64,000 nucleotides of DNA from Chitinimonas sp. BJYL2. Lineage in GTDB: Bacteria; Pseudomonadota; Gammaproteobacteria; Burkholderiales; Chitinimonadaceae. Position 1 is the first letter of the stretch. The number at the start of each line of letters is the position of its first letter. The notes under the pieces were generated by a model, which saw nothing but the letters and a program-made list of their open reading frames with translations, did not search any database and had not been told where the DNA came from. Position numbers and translations under genes: made by a program. The stretch lies in the NCBI RefSeq assembly GCF_027257935.1, contig NZ_JANZKW010000001.1, positions 868,001 through 932,000 on the forward strand, read 5' to 3'. Below are positions 58,312-64,000 of the stretch, piece after piece.

Positions 58312-59515
58312 AGCGCTGTACGTCGATCTTCCATTTGGTCGGGCTCTCGTGGCTGATGATCTTGTCGCTACCGGTCTTGCCGGTGGGGTTGGCCAGATCG
58401 ATCTCGCTCGGTGGCAGATAACCCTTCTTGGTGTCGAACACGACTTTGACCTTGGGCTGCAGCAGGCTTTCCTCATTGTGCTCGACCACGATCCCGAGCC
58501 GGCCGCTTTCCAGCAGCACCAGCGTACCCACCGGGTAGATACCCACGCAGCGCATGAAGGCCTTCACCAAAGTGGGGTCGAAATGGTGCTTGCTCCACTC
58601 GAATATCTTGCGCAGCGCATCGGTGGGGGGCATGCCCTTGTGGTAACAACGATCGGCAGTGATCGCGTCATACACGTCCACAATCGCCGCCATTTTCGAT
58701 AGCGTGCTGATGCCTTCCCCGGCGAGTTTTTCGGGATAACCGGAGCCATCCACGCGTTCATGGTGATGCAGGGTGATGTCCAGCGGTATGGGGCCGATAC
58801 CCGGTGTCTTGAGAAGAATCTCGTAGCCGTCGCGCGGGTGCTTGCGGATGATCTCGAACTCCTCATCCGTGAGCCGGCCGGGCTTGTTGAGGATTTCATC
58901 GGGCACCAGCGCCTTGCCGGTATCGTGCAGCAGACCACCCAGTCCCGCCTGCCGAGTGGTTTCGGCATCCAGCCCCACCGAGCGGCAGAACGCCACCATG
59001 AAGGTACACACACTGACCGAGTGGAGAAAGGTGTACTCATCCTTGTTCTTGATGTGCATCAGCCCGATCAGCGCACCCGAGTTCCGCAGGATAGATTCGG
59101 TAATGCCCGCTACCACAGGCTCCACCGCCTCCATGTTCACCGCATTGCCCAGACGCACATCCGCCATCACATTGCGTACCAGATTGGCCGCTTGATTCTT
59201 GATGGCCTTGGCCCGGCCCATTTCCTCGGCCGTGGAAATCTTGATCTTCAGTGCCGGCTCGCTCTCCGCAATGGCGATCATCTCGGCCTGCAGGTCTTTC
59301 TGCACCTCGGCCTTGGTAGGAGCATCCGGCACGTCCAGCCCGCGCTCGGTATCGATATACACGTTGTGTATACCGCACTTGAGGATGGTGTCGATCTCCT
59401 GATCGGATTTGACCGGAAACGCCGAACGCATGAACGGATGCTGCGACCAGTCCGCATTCAGGTCATGGATATACATGCCTACGCGGAGTTCGGATGAGGG
59501 TATGTACTTGATCAT
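58304..59515 (-). CDS. HD-GYP cyclic-di-GMP phosphodiesterase (DUF3391 N-terminus)
   Basis: A 403-residue cytoplasmic enzyme that degrades c-di-GMP. The N-terminal DUF3391 domain begins [18 protein letters not shown] and includes [17 protein letters not shown]. The HD-GYP domain (about 150-330) shows [31 protein letters not shown] (HD) and [20 protein letters not shown], a clear GYP motif, then [16 protein letters not shown] 59515 follows a GGGG ribosome-site candidate; the longer frame would begin with TTG. It balances the diguanylate cyclase encoded just to the left. Confidence 0.95.
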   Translation of the reverse strand: MIKYIPSSELRVGMYIHDLNADWSQHPFMRSAFPVKSDQEIDTILKCGIHNVYIDTERGLDVPDAPTKAEVQKDLQAEMIAIAESEPALKIKISTAEEMGRAKAIKNQAANLVRNVMADVRLGNAVNMEAVEPVVAGITESILRNSGALIGLMHIKNKDEYTFLHSVSVCTFMVAFCRSVGLDAETTRQAGLGGLLHDTGKALVPDEILNKPGRLTDEEFEIIRKHPRDGYEILLKTPGIGPIPLDITLHHHERVDGSGYPEKLAGEGISTLSKMAAIVDVYDAITADRCYHKGMPPTDALRKIFEWSKHHFDPTLVKAFMRCVGIYPVGTLVLLESGRLGIVVEHNEESLLQPKVKVVFDTKKGYLPPSEIDLANPTGKTGSDKIISHESPTKWKIDVQRFM

Positions 59516-59687
59516 CTGTCGTTGCCCCAAAAGCCGGTCTGCGCCGAGCTAGTCTCTTGTGTTCAGTCTAGTTCACGACCAGACCGACGCCGACGATCCA
59601 GTCTATATATTCTTGTCCCGCAGGCCACTACGCACCTGTCTGTTCACCCGCTTTATACTGCACGCCTTTCTCTGGCCTGGCTTGAAG

Positions 59688-60512
59688 ATGGATTACCTGT
59701 TGCTGTTCAAGGCGCTGATCATGGGCGCAGTCGAGGGCGTGACCGAGTTCCTGCCCATCTCCAGTACCGGACACCTGATCCTGACAGGCCATCTGCTGGA
59801 CTTCCTCGACAAGGAAAAGCGCGGGGTTTTTGAAATCTTCATTCAGCTGGGCGCGATTCTCGCGATTGCCTGGGAGTATCGGGCGCGGCTGATTCACGCC
59901 GTGGCCCACGCACGCGAGCCGGGGCCGGGTCGGCAGTTGCTCATCAATCTCGCCGTGGCGGCCATTCCGGCGCTGGCCGCCGGCAAACTGTTCGGCGAGC
60001 AGATCAAAGCCGTGCTCTTCAATCCGGTAGCGGTAGCCATCAGCTTCATTGTCGGTGGCATCATCATCCTGTGGGCCGAGAAGCGTACGCACACCGTTAC
60101 CTTGGCGCAGCTTGACGATATGCGCCTGAGAGACGCCATCAAGGTCGGCCTCGCGCAGTGCCTCGCCCTGATCCCCGGCACATCGCGTTCCGGCGCCACC
60201 ATCATCGGCGGGCTGCTATTCGGTCTGTCGCGGCGCGCCGCGACCGAGTTCTCGTTCCTGCTCGGCATTCCCATCTTGGGCACCGCCTCGCTGTATAGCC
60301 TGATCAAGCATCGCGATCTGCTCAACAGCAGCGATATCCCTGTGTTTGCCATGGGATTTGTCGCCAGCTTCATCTTTGCGCTCATCGCCGTGCGTGCACT
60401 CCTGCGCTTTGTGGCCAGCCACAGCTTTGTGGCCTTTGCCTGGTATCGCATTGGCTTCGGTGCCCTGGTGTTGCTGACCGCCTACACCGGCTGGGTAAAC
60501 TGGTCCGCCTGA
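59688..60512 (+). CDS. uppP: Undecaprenyl-diphosphatase UppP (BacA)
   Basis: A 274-residue inner-membrane enzyme that recycles the undecaprenyl carrier for peptidoglycan and LPS precursors. About eight spans and the two family motifs are present: EGVTEFLPISSTGHLIL near the N-terminus and LIPGTSRSGATIIGGLLFGL in the middle. ATG 59688 is the family start; the longer frame begins in the leader. TATACT at 59654-59659 is a possible -10 element. Confidence 0.97.
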   Translation: MDYLLLFKALIMGAVEGVTEFLPISSTGHLILTGHLLDFLDKEKRGVFEIFIQLGAILAIAWEYRARLIHAVAHAREPGPGRQLLINLAVAAIPALAAGKLFGEQIKAVLFNPVAVAISFIVGGIIILWAEKRTHTVTLAQLDDMRLRDAIKVGLAQCLALIPGTSRSGATIIGGLLFGLSRRAATEFSFLLGIPILGTASLYSLIKHRDLLNSSDIPVFAMGFVASFIFALIAVRALLRFVASHSFVAFAWYRIGFGALVLLTAYTGWVNWSA

Positions 60513-60545
60513 ACCCAGCTTGGGCCACAAATCGCAGCAAAGACT

Positions 60546-60574
60546 TGACGCATCGCAACAAGCTCGCCATAATC
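60546..60574 (+). promoter_or_regulatory. Sigma70 promoter of the initiator tRNA gene
   Basis: TTGACG (60546-60551), a 17-base spacer and CATAAT (60569-60574) lie 14 bases before the tRNA. Confidence 0.75.
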
Positions 60575-60587
60575 CGGCCTCTCTGTC

Positions 60588-60663
60588 GCGGGATGGAGCA
60601 GTTGGCAGCTCGTCGGGCTCATAACCCGAAGGTCACAGGTTCGAGTCCTGTTCCCGCAACCAA
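60588..60663 (+). tRNA. Initiator tRNA-fMet (CAT)
   Basis: 76 bases including CCA. The first base C opposite A72 is unpaired and the anticodon stem holds three consecutive G-C pairs (CGGGCTCATAACCCG), both hallmarks of initiator tRNA. The anticodon is CAT. A terminator follows. Confidence 0.96.
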
Positions 60664-60671
60664 GAACATCA

Positions 60672-60710
60672 AGGCCTCAGGCGCGCAAGCACCTGGGGCC
60701 TTTTCGTTTT
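60672..60710 (+). terminator. Intrinsic terminator after tRNA-fMet
   Basis: A long slightly mismatched stem AAGGCCTCAGGCGC pairs with GCACCTGGGGCCTT and is followed by TTCGTTTT. Confidence 0.75.
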
Positions 60711-60861
60711 GGGGCTTGCCGGAGGCAGACACCCGCCTAAGCGCGGTGTAACCGACGCGCTTTGACAATCTCGGCTGCTGGCGCTTAGATATTCGCCGGG
60801 TCACCTCGATGTGGCCCGGTGTCCATCATCACCACAATACGCCAGAGACGGAGTGACCCCG

Positions 60862-61767
60862 ATGAAACCCTTTGCCTTGATGGCCGCAGCCTTGGCTGCG
60901 CTATGCCTGCAGGCTGCCGACCTGCCCAAGGTCAGCATCGGTCGCGTGGAGCGGCTCGCTGATTTTCCATCACGCCACGTAGACCCGCGCCATGTCGATG
61001 TGTGGCTCCCGGATGGCTACAGCCCCGACAAGCGCTATCGCGTGCTCTATATGCACGACGGGCAGATGCTGTTCGATGCCGACAGCACCTGGAACAAGCA
61101 GGAGTGGGGCGTGGATGAAGTCGCCGGCGCCTTGCTGCGCGAAGGGCGATTGCATGACCTGATCGTGGTGGGTATCTGGAACAATGGCCCGCTTCGCCAC
61201 AGCGAGTACTTCCCGGAAAAGACCCTGGCCACGGTGCCAGCACCGCTGCGCCAGACCCTGATCGATCAGGCACTGGGCGGCAAACCGCGGTCCGATGCCT
61301 ATCTGCGTTTCCTCGTCGAGGAACTCAAGCCGGTCATTGACCGCAAGTACGCGACCCGGCCCGAGCGGGATGCCACGTACATCATGGGTTCCAGCATGGG
61401 CGGCATCATTTCGCTTTACGCCATCAGCGAGTACCCGGCGGTATTCGGGGCGGCGGCATGCCTGTCCACGCACTGGATCGGCACCCGTTCAGCCAATGCC
61501 AGCCTGCCGCTCGCGGTCTTCAATTATCTGGCCCAAAACCTGCCGGACCCCAAGACACACCGCTTGTATCTTGACCGCGGCAATCAGGGACTGGACGCGC
61601 TCTACGGCCCGGCGCAAACATTTGCCGACGAGCTGATCCGCGAGCGCGGCTACACCGAGGCCAACTGGCAGACTCGGGTGTTTGCCGAAGCCGACCACAC
61701 CGAGCGGGACTGGCGCGCCAGGCTGGCGATTCCGCTGACCTTCCTGGCCGGCAAGCCCACTAACTGA
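60862..61767 (+). CDS. Secreted alpha/beta-hydrolase, putative esterase (PF00756)
   Basis: A 301-residue exported hydrolase. It has a signal peptide (MKPFALMAAALAALCLQAA), an esterase-D-like core HVDVWLPDGYSPDKRYRVLYMHDGQ in two strands, the nucleophile elbow YIMGSSMGGIISLYA (Ser in GSSMG), an acidic residue in LYLDRGNQGLD and a late His in FAEADHTERDW. These complete a Ser-Asp-His triad. The family covers feruloyl, enterochelin and acyl esterases; the substrate is unknown. GGAG precedes the ATG. Its last eight bases overlap the convergent selD gene. Confidence 0.88.
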   Translation: MKPFALMAAALAALCLQAADLPKVSIGRVERLADFPSRHVDPRHVDVWLPDGYSPDKRYRVLYMHDGQMLFDADSTWNKQEWGVDEVAGALLREGRLHDLIVVGIWNNGPLRHSEYFPEKTLATVPAPLRQTLIDQALGGKPRSDAYLRFLVEELKPVIDRKYATRPERDATYIMGSSMGGIISLYAISEYPAVFGAAACLSTHWIGTRSANASLPLAVFNYLAQNLPDPKTHRLYLDRGNQGLDALYGPAQTFADELIRERGYTEANWQTRVFAEADHTERDWRARLAIPLTFLAGKPTN

Positions 61768-62797
61768 CCACAACGCGTGCTGGGCCTTCATCCAGGCGGC
61801 CCAGCTCGGCAGCGTGGGCAAATCCTGCTTCACGAAATGCCGCCAGCACCGTCGGCACGGCTGCCGCGTTACAACTGACCAGCAATCCGCCCGAGGTCTG
61901 CGCATCGGCCAGCAGGCTTTGCTGCCAGGTGGCGATCTGCGATCCGAAGTCGATATCGGTACCAAAGCTGGCCAGATTGCGTTCGATGGCGCCCGGGCCG
62001 ATGCCTTGGCGAGCGAAGGCCACCGCCGCATCCAGCAGCGGGACACTGGCCATGTCGAGGTGGGCGCTCAAGCCGCTGCCCCGGCACATTTCCAGCAAAT
62101 GGCCCAGCAAGCCAAAGCCGGTGACATCGGTCATGGCATGCACCCCGGGAAGTTGCGCAAGGGTGCTGCCCACGGCATTGAGCTGCGTGGTAGTGGCCAG
62201 CAGCGCCGAATAGCCGGCCTCATCCAGCAGTCCCTTCTTCATGGCTGTACCCAGGACACCCACGCCCAGCGGCTTGCCCAGCACCAGATAGTCACCCGCC
62301 CGTGCATCACAATTGCGTTTGAGATGGGCTGGATTCACCAAACCCACGACCGCCAGGCCATAGATCGGCTCAGGTGCGTCGATGGAGTGCCCACCCGCAA
62401 TGGGGAAACCCGCCGCCTGCGCCACGGCTGCACCGCCAGCCAGAATCCGCTGGATAACCTCGATGGGTAGCTGGTTCACGGGCATGCCCACAATCGCCAG
62501 TGCCATCAATGGCGTGCCGCCCATGGCATAGATGTCGGACACCGCATTCGTGGCGGCAATGCGGCCAAAGTCGAACGGATCGTCGACGATGGGCATGAAG
62601 AAGTCGGTGGTGGCCACCACGGCCTGCTCGGCGTTGATCTGGTAAACCGCCGCATCGTCAGCCGTCTCGGTGCCGACCAGCAGCTGCGGGAATGCCTGTG
62701 CCGCGGGCAACTGTGCCAGCATTTCGGCCAGCACGGCCGGTGCAATTTTGCAGCCGCATCCGCCACCGTGGGACAATTGGGTCAGTCGAACCGACAT
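61760..62797 (-). CDS. selD: Selenide, water dikinase
   Basis: A 345-residue enzyme that makes selenophosphate from selenide and ATP. The N-terminal catalytic loop SHGGGCGCK contains the active-site Cys and Lys (Cys14/Cys16, Lys17); Cys, and not selenocysteine, is encoded. ATTDFFMPIVDDPFDFGRIA, NAVSDIYAMGGTPLMALAI and DVTGFGLLGHLLEM complete the family pattern. It is divergent from mnmH with only 11 bases between starts, so selenophosphate here probably feeds tRNA 2-selenouridine. No selA or selB was found in the window. Confidence 0.97.
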   Translation of the reverse strand: MSVRLTQLSHGGGCGCKIAPAVLAEMLAQLPAAQAFPQLLVGTETADDAAVYQINAEQAVVATTDFFMPIVDDPFDFGRIAATNAVSDIYAMGGTPLMALAIVGMPVNQLPIEVIQRILAGGAAVAQAAGFPIAGGHSIDAPEPIYGLAVVGLVNPAHLKRNCDARAGDYLVLGKPLGVGVLGTAMKKGLLDEAGYSALLATTTQLNAVGSTLAQLPGVHAMTDVTGFGLLGHLLEMCRGSGLSAHLDMASVPLLDAAVAFARQGIGPGAIERNLASFGTDIDFGSQIATWQQSLLADAQTSGGLLVSCNAAAVPTVLAAFREAGFAHAAELGRLDEGPARVVVS

Positions 62798-62808
62798 GGG
62801 ACTACCTC

Positions 62809-63858
62809 TTGAAAGACCAGCTTGCGACGCTAGCAGAGCGCACCCGCTTTGACGAGATCATCGACGTGCGCACGCCGGCCGAGTTCGCCGACGATCATAT
62901 TCCCGGTGCCCTCAATGCCCCGGTGCTCAGCAATGAGGAACGCGTCGTCGTCGGCACGCTGTACAAGCAGGACCCGTTTGCCGCCACACGCATGGGCGCC
63001 GCCATGGTCGCGCGTAATCTGGCGCAGCATCTCGATAACCTGTTTGCCGACCGGCCGCCGCAGTGGCGCCCGCTGATCTACTGCTGGCGCGGCGGCAAAC
63101 GCTCTGGCGCGATGACCGCGTGGATGAACCTGATCGGCTGGCGCGCGCGGCAACTGGAGGGCGGCTACAAGGCCTATCGCCAATGGGTGCTGGATGCTCT
63201 GCTCACCGAACCTGCACGGCACCAGTGGGTGGTGCTCAGCGGTCTCACCGGCACAGGCAAGACCCGTTTGCTGCAGGCGCTGGCGGAGCAGGGCGCCCAA
63301 GTGCTCGATCTCGAAGCACTGGCCTGTCATCGGGGCTCGCTGCTCGGAGCATGGCCGACGCAGGCGCAGCCGGGGCAGAAACGCTTTGACAGCCTGCTGG
63401 TGGGCCAACTGACGACGCTGGATCCTGGCCGCCCCGTCTTTGTGGAAGCCGAGAGCAAGCGTGTCGGCCAGGTTCACCTGCCGAAAACGCTGATGACGGC
63501 CATGCAGCAGGGCCGCCTGATCGAGATCACCGCCAGCCAGCCGGCCCGGCTGGCTTATCTGTGCCAGGAATATGCTCACTGGTTCGATGAACCTGCGCTA
63601 TTCAAGCAGCAGCTGGCCCGGCTTACCGAACTGCAGGGCAAGGACACTATCCATCGCTGGCAACAGCTGGTGGATGCGCGCGCCATCGACGAACTCTTTG
63701 CCGAGCTGCTTCAGTTGCACTACGACCCCGCCTACCGGCGCAGCAACCCCACGCGCCACCGCCAGGCCGAACACCGGCTGGAGATTGATCCCGGTCACGC
63801 CCTTGATGATGCAGCACGGTCGCTGCTGAACACGCTGGGCGAGGCGCCAAGCCATTAG
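62809..63858 (+). CDS. mnmH: tRNA 2-selenouridine synthase
   Basis: A 349-residue enzyme that replaces 2-thiouridine sulfur by selenium at the wobble base of certain tRNAs. The N-terminal rhodanese domain has EIIDVRTPAEFADDHIPGA and catalytic Cys in IYCWRGGKRSGAM (about residue 95). The C-terminal half has a P-loop, GLTGTGKTRLL. I chose TTG 62809 because homologues begin about 16-20 residues before the IIDVR stretch and no in-frame ATG exists nearer than 62692, which would overlap selD by 106 bases. GGGA lies before the TTG. A start inside selD remains possible. Confidence 0.93.
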   Translation: MKDQLATLAERTRFDEIIDVRTPAEFADDHIPGALNAPVLSNEERVVVGTLYKQDPFAATRMGAAMVARNLAQHLDNLFADRPPQWRPLIYCWRGGKRSGAMTAWMNLIGWRARQLEGGYKAYRQWVLDALLTEPARHQWVVLSGLTGTGKTRLLQALAEQGAQVLDLEALACHRGSLLGAWPTQAQPGQKRFDSLLVGQLTTLDPGRPVFVEAESKRVGQVHLPKTLMTAMQQGRLIEITASQPARLAYLCQEYAHWFDEPALFKQQLARLTELQGKDTIHRWQQLVDARAIDELFAELLQLHYDPAYRRSNPTRHRQAEHRLEIDPGHALDDAARSLLNTLGEAPSH

Positions 63859-63919
63859 TGCGCGCCGGCAATGCTGGTGTATCGTGGACCATCAACACCA
63901 CAAAAAATCAGGAGGCATC

Positions 63920-64000
63920 ATGCGTACCCCCCTTATTCTCGCCACGCTTGTCGCAGCGGCCACCGTACAGGCCGCCGACACCCCGGCGCCGGCCAGCCCG
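63920..64000 (+). CDS. Secreted protein, 3' end cut by window edge
   Basis: Only 27 codons are visible. A strong AGGAGG lies four bases before the ATG, and the residues MRTPLILATLVAAATVQA form a signal peptide followed by ADTPAPASP. The function cannot be told. Confidence 0.75.
   Translation, partial: MRTPLILATLVAAATVQAADTPAPASP

Overview
The window is about 64 kb of GC-rich, densely coding chromosome from a Gram-negative bacterium. Outer-membrane TonB-dependent receptors, LPS core genes (waaA, waaC), DsbA, SecA with a C-terminal zinc motif, and the orders dapF-DUF484-xerC and DUF721/M23/secA point to a betaproteobacterium, possibly Neisseriales-like. This is inferred from gene content and style only; no 16S or database comparison was possible. 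No CRISPR array, prophage, insertion sequence or plasmid function was seen.

Region 1 (1-25,316) looks like one large glycan-utilisation locus built around a GntR/UTRA regulator (10,660-11,412). Leftward from it runs an operon with overlapping or nearly touching genes: solute-binding protein, ROK kinase, two MalF/MalG-type permeases, GH38 alpha-mannosidase, DUF4127 protein, FAD-dependent oxidoreductase and an ABC ATPase cut by the window edge. Rightward follow the regulator, nanE (ManNAc-6-P epimerase), two paralogous TonB-dependent receptors, a GHL10-type lipoprotein, a DUF5009/NagX-like membrane protein, an AGE-family sugar isomerase, a PfkB sugar kinase and a secreted phosphodiester glycosidase. 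Three near-palindromes built on ACCA-N(1-2)-TGGTCTA lie in front of the divergent operons and in front of each tandem receptor, so they are probable operators of the GntR protein. The genes outline a route from outer-membrane uptake through periplasmic cleavage and inner-membrane import to two exits: mannose to fructose to fructose-6-P, and ManNAc to ManNAc-6-P to GlcNAc-6-P. The phosphodiester glycosidase and the DUF4127/oxidoreductase pair suggest an unusual substrate, possibly a mannose- or ManNAc-containing phosphoglycan. That substrate is a hypothesis.

Region 2 (25,448-37,918) is accessory: a third TonB receptor divergent from a LysR regulator, a secreted protein with an L,D-transpeptidase-like HG...SAGC motif, an Amidase_2/PKD protein ending in a GlyGly-CTERM tail directly coupled to its probable rhombosortase, an ornithine cyclodeaminase-family enzyme, a large FAD/Fe-S D-2-hydroxyacid dehydrogenase and an MFS transporter.

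Region 3 (38,028-64,000) is mostly housekeeping: dapF, DUF484, xerC and a PAS histidine kinase/FixJ-type regulator; secA, an M23 peptidase and DUF721; LPS core genes; two tRNA-Lys genes; gloA, dsbA and a SPOR protein; argH and hemB; a GGDEF cyclase and an HD-GYP phosphodiesterase; uppP, the initiator tRNA and an esterase; then divergent selD and mnmH for tRNA selenation. A secreted-protein gene is cut by the right edge.
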